NCBI GenBank assembly: GCA_014529385.2
Contig: CM043960.1
Coordinates: 23,140,896 to 23,204,895, forward strand
Direction of reading: 5' to 3'
From: Adiantum capillus-veneris
Taxonomy: Eukaryota > Streptophyta > Polypodiopsida > Polypodiales > Pteridaceae
DNA length: 64,000 nucleotides
Shown here: piece after piece, positions 9,972 to 23,535 of the stretch
How the letters are laid out: the number at the start of each line of letters is the position of its first letter
Position numbering within the stretch: position 1 is the stretch's first letter
Position numbers and translations under genes: made by a program
Notes under the pieces: generated by a model
The model's input: the letters and a program-made list of their open reading frames with translations, nothing else
Databases searched by the model: none
What the model was told of the DNA's origin: nothing

Positions 9972-12900
9972 AACATGTGACCATATGACCATTTTGATTG
10001 CTGATGTGATAAAGTGTACGCTAATGCAAATTGCAAGTGCACGACCAACAACTCGAGTTCTCGATATGTTTGTGCAAACATATCATTTGACAATTACATT
10101 GGGCTCAGTACCATGATGTTCTCAATGCAAATGTATCACATATCCAAGGAATTGCTTACCGTGATATTGTAAAATATATAGTACATGCAGTATTGGCATG
10201 CTTAGCACCTCGACCTCTAACTGTGAAGTCTCTTATAACTTCCACCTACATTGCACTCTATCTACCCCTCGAGTATACACATAACATTCCCCCTTGAAAT
10301 GTTCTTATTCAAAGATCGATCATCTAACTAAAACACTCAAATCCATTTTTTCTTTACTTTTGTTTAAAAATGCTCAAGGGAGAGCCATTCATGCCACATC
10401 TTGAAAGAAATGCCTTGTTTAGAGCTATGCAATATGATAGTATTTGCAAGCACACAATGGTTGGAGCATTGCAGGAAGTTGCTAAGTGGTCCACCAGCCT
10501 CGAAAATTATATTGAAAATGACCATGTTGCCACGGTGGGGGAAGTTCTTAAGTTGAACATGTTGGGACGACAATCTCTAATGTGGTCAAAAATTAATCAC
10601 TCTACGCATATAAAGGCCATTGTCAGTGGGACTCCTTACCACTTTCCCAACTCCCTATCTTGCATCGTAGCGAATGAGAATTGAGTTCCTTTGGAATCTA
10701 GTGTGGCATCATGAAGTAGTCGTGGAATGAATCCAATGTTTCAAACCTCTTCTTGATGTTGTACATCCACCTTAAACTTACAGCTAGCCTTTTCTTTAAG
10801 AAAAAATTTGATATTGGTGTGGGAAGAAGTGAAGGAGTGGATGAGCTTGCTTCTCTATCAAGTTGTAATGTAAGGGTTTGGAAATAGCCACGTGCTCTTC
10901 TCCATCCAACCGTACTATATATGGGTCCTTCAGCCTAGCTATATAGAGACCTCTATACCACCTGTTTGTCATGGCTCTACACTTGACCTAACATTACTCC
11001 TCCCTTGGAGAAGCGTTTTTTACCTCGAAAACAAAAGTAGTCATATCTTCTTAATAACACTAGTGTTTTTCATTTCTCATGGTTCTAACTGTCTATTTGA
11101 CCAATACACAATTCAATAGGAGGTTAAATGAAATTAAAAAAAACAATTTGATTTTCTATATTTTGTCCCTTATGCTAAACATTTCTGTAACCAGCTTATA
11201 TCCAAAATAGTGTGTACACTCTATTATTAACTCACTTAAGTACTTTGAATGAGTTCCCAAATTAGCTATATGAATGACTAGTTTTCTGACTTTTTGAAGG
11301 TGTTGGAACATGTAAGAATACTTCTCTTCAGCTTTTTATGGAAGTGACTAATATATTTCAGCATCACAAATGAAATCCTTGACTTTGTATCATTTCTCAT
11401 CACAATAGTCAATCCCAACACAAATGCTGATCGAGATGAAAAACCTGACATAATCATGAAGGAACTAAACCTAGACACAAGCTCTAATATTGCAAAACAT
11501 GTCCTTAGTGCATAGTGGATGATTAACCGGATTTTATCACTACAGATCCATCAAGCACATTCCTCTCTAACATATGAGCAAAATTCACATTGTTGCTACA
11601 CGATCTACTCAATTTAAAGGATTTTTGGAACAACTGTGAAATGTGGCTGAGGACAGGCTCCCCCGCTCCCTCTATAAGGGTTTGTAAGAGTGTGTCCTAT
11701 GCCCTTCTTTTCGTATGATTTTAACTGTTATGACCATCTTTCATCATAATACTTGTCATGAGAAAACTATGCTTTGGAGACAAATATTGCGCTACATAAA
11801 AAGCAACCTTTGCTTTGGTGCTTTTCCATGTTTCTTGAGAGCGACAGATAAAGAGATTTCATTATCGTTCTTGAAGGTCAAATATGACTTACTCGCTCTA
11901 CTTTATTTTTATTAGCTTGAATCTAAACAGATTCCCTCCCCATCATCCCTCTTATCAAAAATAGTCAGTCTGGCAGCCCCCATTCCCGCTCAAATTGCCT
12001 TCGACCCCTCAGCTACTGCATTGCCTTAGCTTGCAAGTTTCCTCGCATACACACTACAATGCTTCCCTTGGCATCGGCACTGCAATGCTTGCCCTCAGCG
12101 ATGAGAGGAGTTTGGCTTGGGAAAGAACGGAAGCAAGTTTCGTTGCTTCCTCTCTGCGGTGATGAGAGAAGATTTAGCTTTGCAGCTTGAGACTACAGCT
12201 CTCTTTGTGTAACCTTCCTTTCTTCCACCACTGATGTGCAAGAAAGTCATGAGCTTAACTAGTAGAAGCCTTGGCACGACGGCAATTAATATTTTTGCTT
12301 AATACCAAGCTTGATCAATCATCACACACAATTAATTAATCACCCATGTAACTTGCTACAGAATTGCCACCATGCTAGAGCAACCTGATATGTAGCTCGT
12401 GTCATGCTCCCTACAATGCTTCCCACCATGTAACAGACAAAGAGAGAGTAAGAGAGAGGAACTTCCTTGCTTGCTCTAGCGGTCTCCCCTGCGCTACCCA
12501 AAGCACATAAATAGGCAAACACCCTCCACATGCTCTGACAAAAACTAGAGAGATTTTTTGCCTCGAAAAAGAGTCACCTATGACGAGTCACCATTTCTTG
12601 ACATTCTAAAATCATAGCCACATGCTATTTAGTTTTTAATTGATTTGTTGTCCAAACCAAACTTGCAGTGCAAGCAAAACTTTCCTTGCAAACTCAAAAG
12701 GCTACCTTTAATTTGATATCAAAGTAAAAACTTTCCTTCTAAACTCAAAACTCTACCTTCTCCTTTTCCTTTTGTGGTGCCCCAAGGATCTTCTCAAATT
12801 CCCTCTGAACCCAAGATCGTTGCTACCTACAAGATGAAAAACATATCATGTGGGATGTGTGAAGGTGATAAGTGAATACCGATGCTCAAGAATTGTGGAA

Positions 12901-13213
12901 ATGGGAGTCACACTTGAGAGCCCACAGCATGGAATGGAGAGGGATGTGTGTAGGGAGATCTCTAGACTGGACACATTATTAGGAAAGCAATATTTAATGT
13001 GATCAAAAGTTAAGCACTCAGGAAGGGCATGATATCTTGCCTCAAAAATTACGAGCATAAAGTGCAGTCGATGAGAATCTTTGTCGCTCCCCAACGTCCT
13101 ATCTTCCATAAAAGAGATTGAGAGCTGAGACAAATTAAGGTGACAATGTGGATCCCACTCAAGGGAATGGGTTCGAGCATTGAAGGGTAGGTATGTTGTC
13201 GTGTTGTGACATG
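9972..13213. other. Intergenic region without recognised genes
   Basis: Short ORFs here (for example 10370-10684 plus) show no family motif. A perfect 10-base-arm inverted repeat lies at 10063-10084. A minus-strand purine tract followed by TGTTATG at 10281-10297 could be the 3' end of an LTR element running leftward. Parts near 10550-10620 and 12950-13030 look weakly alike. Otherwise nothing stands out. Confidence 0.45.
10281..10297 (-). other. Possible polypurine tract and LTR start
   Basis: On the minus strand a CAAGGGGGAA tract is followed at once by TGTTATGTG, the usual look of a polypurine tract joined to an LTR. I could not find a matching second LTR or coding region, so this is weak. 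Confidence 0.3.
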
Positions 13214-13496
13214 TACATAGTGGAATGCTACAAGATCTATCTTGTATCTTTTTGTATATATAAATATATTTTCTATAATTTACATATACATATCTAAGTA
13301 TAATAATAAGCTTTCTATCTCATCATATTATTTATCTCAAGGGTAGCATATTCTTACTTTACCGTTAGAAAGTACTATGGAAAAAAGTGTCAATAACTTC
13401 GCCTCTTTAACCTGGAGCAAAAAGCATTGTTTCTTTCTTTCTACTATCTCATTATCATCTTACACCCTAGCTATCCTATATCTACGATAACTTTCA

Positions 13497-13527
<31 letters not shown>

Positions 13528-16500
13528 TTTTCATTTATTTCTTTTTAGTAGCTACTAGGAAGGAATCAAATCCTAGTGGGACGCTACCTTGCATGATTTT
13601 CGAAGATGCACTCATTTTTATGTATTATTAAAAGGATGCTTACAAACCTTTGTCAAGGAGCAATGTCATGCTTTCATATTGCATGAGGTGTCCATTGGAA
13701 TTAAGTGGAAGTTTAAGCTGAGGGGACCACAAAAAGACTTTGCTACCAAAAAGATACCCTATTTTAGTGAATTTTTTACACAAGGTTCTAATCCAAATTG
13801 GAAATATTACATAAAATGAGAGTCGTACCTCATGAGTTGATTTTTTTGCCCCTATTTTTTTTTCTTTATTTGGACCCACGGTTGAGGAGATGTGATCAAA
13901 ATGGTGGACCTCAGTCCGCCCACATCATGCAGGGACAACTCATTTCAAACTTTGTCAGTTCCTGTTCACACTGGCTCTTCTCTTTCTTGTGTAACCATTG
14001 CGGGTTCCTTTCACCTATAAAAGAGGACCTCTTCTTCCTTGAAAACCATTCAAGAGGGAGTGATAGAATTCATGCCAAATTAGTCTTTAGCCCTACACTT
14101 GCCTTTGAGGAAGGCTAGCTAAACTTAAAAGCATTCTTGCAAACATCAACTCTATTCAATCAAGGCGGAAGTCTTCTGTCTCTTGTCATCTTCATCAAAT
14201 TGGCCTCCTATCTCTATCTCTCTTGTGTCCTAATTGTTTCTCTTGAAGGCATTCAAACAACAACACTCTATCAACATTCTTCTTGTGAGGAAATAGCACA
14301 AGGTACATCTCTCCCCGCTACAAGTACATCTCTCCCCGAAGTGTCCTTATTACCTACGCGTAAGAATAGGGCTTGGGAGGGAAACTTCTCTTCTCTTCAC
14401 TTCTCTCATATCTACATTTTGCATATACTAGAGTTATCCTACATGAATAATCCACATGATGTGAATTTCTATCACTTCCACTCTATGGGATCTATTGCAA
14501 TTAATGTATGGATTAACCGTAAAATACACTTTCAACAATGTATAGTGTTTCTCTTTGGCTCAGAAAGGCAGTCATTGTATGGCTGACAAACCCTACTACA
14601 AATGCTCCCGTTGTAGATGCTAAGTTAGGCCTCAATACTAGTAGGTCATAAATGAGATTCCGAAACACTGATGAAATCTATGTAAACTTGGTTGTACTAG
14701 CATCAGTTTTATCTACATACACCACATCATCAAGCTACTCATCACATATGGATGTATCTTTACAAACACTGGGATGGCTATGTTATTCTCATTGATAGGA
14801 AAAACTATGTGTCATGCAATCAACTCATCAGCCTCTAGCATGAGTATATCAAAAGAGCTCCATGTCGTCCATATGTGTATGTATCTCTAGCAAGGAGACA
14901 TGCTCTACCTCTATCGGATGACACATGTCATCTCTCACTAGATCACTAACTCTCTATCTCTTTCTCAGCAAAGCTACTAACATGTCCTACATAGCTAAAA
15001 GCTCTATCTCATGAGCATGGTGGAGCTCACTAGCAAAGGGAACACGTCTCATCTCTCACTCATCACATGCAAGCAAAAAAACCAAGACTATTACATCTCG
15101 TACCTCAGATACATGCATAAGATATACCAAGCCACTCCAGGCTCCCCTAGCAATCACTAGTGATCTGCAATGCATCTGAAAAGATTTCTCTCTATATAGT
15201 ATCTCACGTCCACAATCTACTAGTTGTCTCATTGAGGTTAAACTCTATCTCAGCTAAAGAACATAGTGACATATCTCAAAGTGCATATGATGCACCATTA
15301 GTAGGAAACGACAAGAATACATGCTCCTGCAATGTCAAACGCCAAACGACCGGCCAAGTGCACACCACCAAAGCTCCCACTACAAAAAGTGCTAAATAAC
15401 TCTCGATGTGGTGTGATGTGGAAAACTGCATCCTCATCTAGCAACCAATGGGAAGTAGTGCCCCCTCTCAAAGACATCTAAGTAACAAGAATGCTAGAGG
15501 TAAACATGACATCATTGTCATTGGCATATTGAGCCACCTCTCTAGTATCTGTCAAAACCATCTTTGCATCTTGTATACATCGTTGCCGCTGCCTCATACG
15601 TCAAAAGCAACAATGTCTAGTATACCTTGCTTGACCACATTGCCAACAATGCAAGTATCGGCAAGAACGAGATCTCCGTCTCTCATGAGTCATGTCTGCA
15701 GACTAAAACATCGCACATATTTGCCAAATGGATGTCAAGAAATCAAAACTATGGCGAAAAATCTTGAGAGAAATATGAGCAAAGTCGCAACCATAAACCA
15801 TGCCAAAATGGCGACCACTATCTCAATCCAATGCTCACAAATGCAAAAATGTAGCTCTTCCAAAGCAATGTACACTAGCAGTGCCAAAGACTTGACGCAT
15901 ATTTGTGGGATAAACAACTTTGAAAAGAGCTTAAAACGCATAATCATATGCATGAATAGAGAGCAAACACGATGCTCAATACTCATTCCATAGAACTACA
16001 TACACAATCTGACAACTCCAAGGAACTTGTACCTGTAACCTGTAGAACTTGTGACTATCTATAACAACGAGCATACTCAAATATCCCTACTACAAGAGTG
16101 GGTACAAAAACACCAATCTCTATCCGAAACTGACAAAACCTATCAAAGTGAGAGTCAAAACTTGATCATTGTCAAAGTGGAATTAAATATCGACTGCTAA
16201 AGCATCGGAGAGTAAGTTGTAGATACGTAAAAAGCATGGCAAGAATCTGGGGAAAAACGACACAGTTTCTCTTGAAAATTTAAAAAAATCACACTAAAAT
16301 TGTATAGAGTATAAAGAGACACTCAGTGTCTTAGTAGCAAATCCACATATGGAATACCTAAACTGCTAGAATCATGTCAATGTAACTCACTCTTGAACGA
16401 ACGGTTCTATGGATAATTGTACCTGTCAAAAATCCATGTAAACCTATGAATCTATCACTTGTGAGTTGTATCTAGTTCACTCTATATCCACATATGCATA

Positions 16501-16892
16501 CATAGCAAAAATTGAAAAAAACCATGCTAGAAATACTATTTGAACTAAGATCACAAGCCGGAGCCACTCTGGAAAAATTATGAAAGCCATATGTGTCGTG
16601 GATGTGTTATGTCAAAGGAGGAAATCTAGTCGATGTTGAGGGGGTCACTGAGCAGATTATGTCGGAGCCAAGCCGCTCCAAATCTGTGATAGAGGAGAGA
16701 CAATGCCACTCCCTCTCGATCCAAGTTCGTGGTAAGCCGAGATGCAAGGCGATGCCATTGATGGCAAGGCTATGCGTCCTGAGGAAAGCCGAACTGCTCT
16801 CTTTTGCATTCATTATGTAGAAGCTGAGAAGAAGATATCAATGGCCGTTTTTCACCGCCAGACAGAAGCTTGCCAAGAATCCAAACATCCAA
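13214..16892 (-). mobile_element. Copia-like block, copy 1
   Basis: This block is repeated at 18724-22523 with few substitutions. On the minus strand it encodes a gag zinc knuckle followed by a Ty1/copia protease motif, so it derives from a copia-type element running leftward. I find no copia integrase or RT downstream of the protease. Instead there is anonymous sequence containing a plus-strand TATAAAAG (14026-14033). Relative to copy 2 it lacks 123 bases after about 16550, at a junction where both edges of the missing piece read CTAA. Confidence 0.75.
15391..15700 (-). pseudogene. Copia gag knuckle and protease remnant, copy 1
   Basis: Going leftward, an Arg-rich stretch leads into C-x2-C-x4-Y-x4-C at 15648-15607, a CCHC knuckle whose His became Tyr. 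About 160 bases further is WLLDEDAVFHITPHRE at 15447 to about 15400. This matches the copia protease signature W-[IL]-L-D-[ST]-G-A with the D-S-G triad changed to D-E-D. A stop follows the knuckle. The His and catalytic-triad losses show it cannot work. Copy 2 has the same damage. Confidence 0.75.
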
Positions 16893-17090
16893 ACATCCAA
16901 CGTTACGAAACTTGAGGGATATCCTATCAACACCAATAGGCCACTCTCCCTAAGGTCCGTGACCAAAAAAACCTACCCAATACCCTCCGTGCAGAAAACG
17001 CGTAGGATGTCTGGCCAGTTTTTGTAGGTCGACGTTTCCGAAAACTAAAGTGCCTAATGTGTAGCTCTACTCGCTCTGATCGCGTGGATA
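16893..17090 (-). other. Leader between LTR and copia-like body
   Basis: Going leftward from the LTR, the minus strand shows ATCAGAGC at 17080-17073. That is eight bases of the common initiator tRNA-Met primer site TGGTATCAGAGC, with the first four bases replaced. The rest of the stretch is unremarkable and unique to copy 1. Confidence 0.5.
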
Positions 17091-17727
17091 TGTTGAAATG
17101 AAAAAACGGACAACAGTTACTCACCGAATTTCTAAAAGTAGCTCACGTGTGAATCTGCCAAAACACAAACGAACGCGCGTGATGTAAGCATCAACGCGTA
17201 GCTCTCCTCGTAGGCAACACACTGCTGCTCTCCGTTTGAGATTCCGACCACCGTAGCTCCTGTAGCACACACACACACACACTCTCTCACTCTCTCGCAG
17301 TCTCCCAACGACACAGAAGATTAGATTATTAGAAGTCTCCTTACAAAGATTTAGGTATTGGCTTAAATGCTAAGCCTTAGAAAACCTAATGTTCGATCAA
17401 AATGACCTGATTTGTCCCTAGGCTTCTATAGAGCTTAATTACAACACTCTGAGCTGGATTTGCTCATCCAACAAGCATCTGTGGCCAAAATACAATTGCC
17501 GACTTAAAATATGAAGTTCCCGTAAACATTACAAAAGTGGCCGTAATGGCTCAAGATAATAATAACGGGATATTCGATGATGTCCATGGGCTTGTATCTT
17601 CACATTACAACATCCATCTTCGTCTTCATCACTTCATCAGCATCTTTATTTGGAATCTTTAGAGAATCTTTGAGGAATGTTCATGGAATCTTTGTGGAAG
17701 CGTTGTTGAAAGGTTGACATGTCAACA
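17091..17727 (-). repeat. Copia-type LTR between the two body copies
   Basis: The 637-base unit is bounded by TGTTGA and TCAACA. On the minus strand a purine tract CTTAGAGGGAGAG (17740-17728) abuts its start and a degraded tRNA-Met primer site follows its end. A start-side purine tract marks a 3' LTR and an end-side primer site marks a 5' LTR, so this one LTR serves both a body to its right and a body to its left. That is the signature of a tandem, recombined element. Confidence 0.65.
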
Positions 17728-17740
17728 CTCTCCCTCTAAG

Positions 17741-18057
17741 CTTAACCACTAGTGGGGCGCCACCAGTTTGGCCACACCCCTCCATTATCCCCAGAAGACA
17801 GACTCTCTCTTTCCTACTGCTCGGCTCCACCAATATTCTCTCTCTCTGCTACTCTGCCAGTGCATCACCCGGCCCGGTGGGCGCATAAGACATTGGTGCC
17901 TTTGTCACACCCTCCGACGGGCCGCCACAGTTATTGTATATTCTCCCTCTCTCTCTTTCAAATATTCTTTATGTCTCTCCCTCTGCTCGTCCACACCCTC
18001 CCTTGGGAGCGGTCCCACAAGCCTTAGGGGGATCCACTCTCTCTCTCCTTCCATCCA

Positions 18058-18095
<38 letters not shown>

Positions 18096-18365
18096 CTCTC
18101 TCCCACCCCTATCCTCTCACCCCCCCTCACCACCTCACACTTCCCCTCTCACTCTCCTTACCCCATGGTGGGAACCTGCCTTAGGGGGAGTCTCTCTTTT
18201 TTTGTTTTATATAATCCCTCTCCCCCCCTCTCTCGTTGACTAAGCTCACCCCCCCCGGTTCTCGGCTTCTGTTGGCCCGCCGCTCACGCTCGCCCTCGCG
18301 CAGTCTGGACCCAGGCCATGGTGAGCGCCGATTGAAGCCCCATCACCGACCCCCTATCCTCCCCC

Positions 18366-18404
<39 letters not shown>

Positions 18405-18467
18405 CCCCTTTCCCACACCCTCTCCCTCTCACCCACGCTGTGCGCACTCTGCAGGTAGCCCCACTCG

Positions 18468-18548
<81 letters not shown>

Positions 18549-18723
18549 CAGCCAGCACACCTGCTTACACGCACACACGCAGGCGTCGCTTATCCGCTTT
18601 CACAACACTCACACAAACACACACGCGCACACACTCTCACTCACACACACACACACACACACACCCTCTCTCCCCTCCGCCTCTGCGTTGAAATAGTTTC
18701 GAAAAAAACAAAAAATATATATA
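17741..18723. repeat. Microsatellite-rich spacer
   Basis: This contains a (CT)n tract near 18060-18090, a 35-base C run at 18367-18401, a (TC)n run of about 37 units at 18472-18547, and short CA repeats near 18640-18662. Long ORFs here are only the translation of simple repeats. It borders copy 2 of the copia-like block. Confidence 0.85.
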
Positions 18724-21700
18724 TACATAGTGGAATGCTACAAGATCTATCTTGTATCTTTTTGTATATATAAATATATTTTCTATAATTTACATATACA
18801 TATCTAAGTATAATAATAAGCTTTCTATCTCATCATATTATTTATCTCAAGGGTAGCATATTCTTACTTTACCGTTAGAAAGTACTATGGAAAAAAGTGT
18901 CAATAACTTCGCCTCTTTAACCTGGAGCAAAAAGCATTGTTTCTTTCTTTCTACTATCTCATTATCATCTTACACCCTAGCTATCCTATATCTACGATAA
19001 CTTTCAATATATATATATATATATATATATAATATTTTTCATTTATTTCTTTTTAGTAGCTACTAGGAAGGAATCAAATCCTAGTGGGACGCTACCTTGC
19101 ATGATTTTCGAAGATGCACTCATTTTTATGTATTATTAAAAGGATGCTTACAAACCTTTGTCAAGGAGCAATGTCATGCTTTCATATTGCATGAGGTGTC
19201 CATTGGAATTAAGTGGAAGTTTAAGCTGAGGGGACCACAAAAAGACTTTGCTACCAAAAAGATACCTTATTTTAGTGAATTTTTTACACAAGGTTCTAAT
19301 CCAAATTGGAAATATTACATAAAATGAGAGTCGTACCTCATGAGTTGATTTTTTTGCCCCTATTTTTTTTTCTTTATTTGGACCCACGGTTGAGGAGATG
19401 TGATCAAAATGGTGGACCTCAGTCCGCCCACATCATGCAGGGACAACTCATTTCAAACTTTGTCAGTTCCTGTTCACACTGGCTCTTCTCTTTCTTGTGT
19501 AACCTTTGCGGGTTCCTTTCACCTATAAAAGAGGACCTCTTCTTCCTTGAAAACCATTCAAGAGGGAGTGATAGAATTCATGCCAAATTAGTCTTTAGCC
19601 CTACACTTGCCTTTGAGGAAGGCTAGCTAAACTTAAAAGCATTCTTGCAAACATCAACTCTATTCAATCAAGGCGGAAGTCTTCTGTCTCTTGTCATCTT
19701 CATCAAATTGGCCTCCTATCTCTATCTCTCTTGTGTCCTAATTGTTTCTCTTGAAGGCATTCAAACAACAACGCTCTATCAACATTCTTCTTGTGAAGAA
19801 ATAGCACAAGGTACATCTCTCCCCGCTACAAGTACATCTCTCCCCGAAGTGTCCTTATTACCTACGCGTAAGAATAGGGCTTGGGAGGGAAACTTCTCTT
19901 CTCTTCACTTCTCTCATATCTACATTTTGCATATACTAGAGTTATCCTACATGAATAATCCACATGATGTGAATTTCTATCACTTCCACTCTATGGGATC
20001 TATTGCAATTAATGTATGGATTAACTGTAAAATACACTTTCAACAATGTATAGTGTTTCTCTTTGGCTCAGAAAGGCAGTCATTGTATGGCTGACAAACC
20101 CTACTACAAATGCTCCCGTTGTAGATGCTAAGTTAGGCCTCAATACTAGTAGGTCATAGATGAGATTCCGAAACACTGATGAAATCTATGTAAACTTGGT
20201 TGTACTAGCATCAGTTTTATCTACATACACCACATCATCAAGCTACTCATCACATATGGATGTATCTTTACAAACACTGGGATGGCTATGTTATTCTCAT
20301 TGATAGGAAAAACTACGTGTCATGCAATCAACTCATCAACCTCTAGCATGAGTATATCAAAAGAGCTCCATGTCGTCCATCTGTGTATGTATCTCTAGCA
20401 AGGAGACATGCTCTACCTCTATCTGATGACACATGTCATCTCTCACTAGATCACTAACTCTCTATCTCTTTCTCAGCAAAGATACTAACATGTCCTACAT
20501 AGCTAAAAGCTCTATCTCATGAGCATGGTGGAGCTCACTAGCAAAGGGAACACATCTCATCTCTCACTCATCACATGCAAGCAAAAAAACCAAGACTATT
20601 ACATCTCGTACCTCAGATACATGCATAAGATATACCAAGCCACTCCAGGCTCCCCTAGCAATCACTAGTGATCTGCAATGCATCTGAAAAGATTTCTCTC
20701 TATATAGTATCTCACGTCCACAATCTACTAGTTGTCTCATTGAGGTTAAACTCTATCTCAGCTAAAGAACATAGTGACATATCTCAAAGTGCATATGATG
20801 CACCATTAGTAGGAAACGACAAGAATACATGCTCCTGCAATGTCAAACGCCAAACCACCGGCCAAGTGCACACCACCAAAGCTCCCACTACAAAAAGTGC
20901 TAAATAACTCACGATGTGGTGTGATGTGGAAAACTGCATCCTCATCTAGCAACCAATGGGAAGTAGTGCCCCCTCTCAAAGACATCTAAGTAACAAGAAT
21001 GCTAGAGGTAAACATGACATCATTGTCATTGGCATATTGAGCCACCTCTCTAGTATCTGTCAAAACCATCTTTGCATCTTGTATACATCGTTGCCGCTGC
21101 CTCATACGTCAAAAGCAACAATGTCTAGTATACCTTGCATGACCACATTGCCAACAATGCAAGTATCGGCAAGAACGAGATCTCCGTCTCTCATGAGTCA
21201 TGTCTGCAGACTAAAACATCGCACATATTTGCTAAATGGATGTCAAGAAATCAAAACTATGGCGAAAAATCTTGAGAGAAATATGAGCAAAGTCGCAACC
21301 ATAAACCATGCCAAAATGGCGACCACTATCTCAATCCAATGCTCACAAATGCAAAAATGTAGCTCTTCCAAAGCAATGTACACTAGCAGTGCCAAAGACT
21401 TGACGCATATTTGTGGGATAAACAACTTTGAAAAGAGCTTAAAACGCATAACCATATGCATGAATAGAGAGCAAACACGATGCTCAATACTCATTCCATA
21501 GAACTACATACACAATCTGACAACTCCAAGGAACTTGTACCTGTAACCTGTAGAACTTGTGACTATCTATAACAACGAGCATACTCAAATATCCCTACTA
21601 CAAGAGTGGGTACAAAAACACCAATCTCTATCCGAAACTGACAAAACCTATCAAAGTGAGAGTCAAAACTTGATCATTGTCAAAGTGGAATTAAATATCG

Positions 21701-22523
21701 ACTGTTAAAGCATCGGAGAGTAAGTTGTAGATACGTAAAAAGCATGGCAAGAATCTGGGGAAAAACGACACAGTTTCTCTTGAAAATTTAAAAAAATCTC
21801 ACTAAAATTGTATAGAGTATAAAGAGACACTCAGTGTCTTAGTAGCAAATCCACATATGGAATACCTAAACTGCTAGAATCATGTCAATGTAACTCACTC
21901 TTGAACGAACGGTTCTATGGATAATTGTACCTGTCAAAAATCCATGTAAACCTATGAATCTATCACTTGTGAGTTGTATCTAGTTCACTCTATATCCACA
22001 TATGCATACATAGCAAAAATTGAAAAAAACCATGCTAGAAATACTATTTGAACTAACCACACTGTCATACATGAACACATAACATATGCATCATAATCCG
22101 CACTAGAAAAAAATGCATCCTATGAGCAGAAAACCTTAGCCAGAATGTCCATCATCGATTGAAAAAGCGCACACACTAAGATCACAAGCCGGAGCCACTC
22201 TGGAAAAATCATCAAAGCCATATGTGTCATGGATGTGTTATGTCAAAGGAGGAAATCTAGTCGATGTTGAGGGGGTCACTGAGCAGATTATGTCGGAGCC
22301 AAGCCGCTCCGAATCTGTGATAGAGGAGAGACAATGCCACTCCCTCTTGATCCAAGTTCGTGGTAAGCCGAGATGCAAGGCGATGCCATTGATGGCAAGG
22401 CTATGCGTCCTGAGGAAAGCCGAACTGCTCTCTTTTGCATTCATTATGTAGAAGCTGAGAAGAAGATATCAATGGCCGTTTTTCACCGCCAGACAGAAGC
22501 TTGCCAAGAATCCAAACATCCAA
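18724..22523 (-). mobile_element. Copia-like block, copy 2
   Basis: This matches 13214-16892 apart from scattered substitutions, a two-base AT-repeat change and a 123-base segment (about 22057-22179) absent from copy 1. The decayed zinc knuckle lies at 21115-21156 and the decayed protease motif at 20899-20955, both on the minus strand. The right edge falls within a CCAAACATCCAA motif, after which the copies differ completely. Confidence 0.75.
20899..21210 (-). pseudogene. Copia gag knuckle and protease remnant, copy 2
   Basis: This has the same order and the same disabling changes as copy 1: the knuckle has Tyr in place of His, and the protease triad reads D-E-D. One visible difference is His instead of Gln two residues after the second knuckle Cys. 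Because the shared defects predate the duplication, the block was copied as dead DNA. Confidence 0.72.
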
Positions 22524-22743
22524 TGCCGATGTCAAAGGTATCTAGGGAGGTTGAGGCCGAGATGGTGCCAAAAAAATGAGGCTATGCCAAAGGAGATCCA
22601 AGTTGCTCGCTCTCGCTCTTACTATGTCAAAAACATTTCAACTGCAAAAATTCAGCTTGAGGTCGATGTCGCTGCCAAGGTCCATGTTGTCGTTGAGGTC
22701 TATGTCAAAATCAAAGAAGCCGATGTCGAAGCTCAAAACTTGG

Positions 22744-22840
<97 letters not shown>

Positions 22841-23039
22841 TGTGTGTGTGTGCATGCTACAAACTATACACTCATCTTGCCACACCTCCTTGCAAATTCT
22901 AAACCCAACACACAAGAAATTGTGTGTGTGTGTGTGTGTGTGTGCGCGCGCATGCGCGTGCATGTGTGTGTGTTATACACACACTTGTAAGAAAAAGGTG
23001 CTTCTAGCATGTGCTCATGAAACTGATAATAAATGATCA
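22524..23039. repeat. (GT)n microsatellite and flank
   Basis: About 46 uninterrupted GT units run from 22746 to 22837, with more GT runs to 22852 and at 22920-22975. The ORFs through this stretch (poly Cys-Val, poly His-Thr) are repeat translations. The first 200 bases hold an imperfect GAGGTCGATGTC motif repeat. Confidence 0.9.
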
Positions 23040-23535
23040 CAGCATACCTTAATTCTGTTGGAAATGAGGCTACCCAAGCTATAAAGGCATACACTTGTGC
23101 TGGTCCTGATGAAAATTGAAAGAACTTTGGTAAATTTTGGAATACGTACCACAAAAATTGTTCAAACCAAATGATAGAAGAGGAACATTTGGAATTTGCA
23201 TCAACCCTTTTGCATTGACATTTGAGGAAGGGTCTATAAGAATTCCAATAGTTTCTCAGAAATCATTTTTGATCCTTTGCCCTGTCCATAAGAGAAAGTC
23301 CCTTGGTGTGACCAATGATTGAGGAATTTGAACATTTTTTACCATCCACATCGGATAATTTGACCTGCTTCAGCTCAAAGAGAACATCTTGTGATAAAAG
23401 ATGTTTGGAATGTAATGCAAGGGTTTTACATTATTCTACAATGTTAGTGGGTATGCTACAAAGCAATCCTAGAGAGGAAATTGTAAAAGGTGCTCGATGG
23501 TTCAATATTTCATAATCCCAGAGCTTGTGTTCAAG

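Noticed and set aside
10370-10684. Host gene for a 104-residue protein
   Set aside because: No recognised motif, no supporting splice or promoter structure, and an overlapping ORF on the other strand. Treated as chance.
15735-15986. Hydrophobic 83-residue minus-strand ORF in both copia-like copies
   Set aside because: It lies upstream of the gag knuckle in another frame and its conservation is explained by the recent duplication.
18236-18691. Long ORFs of poly Ser-Leu and poly Arg-Glu
   Set aside because: They are translations of (CT)n, C-run and CA repeats and lack any non-repeat coding signal.
22551-23036. ORFs rich in Cys-Val or His-Thr
   Set aside because: They arise from the (GT)n microsatellite read in different frames.
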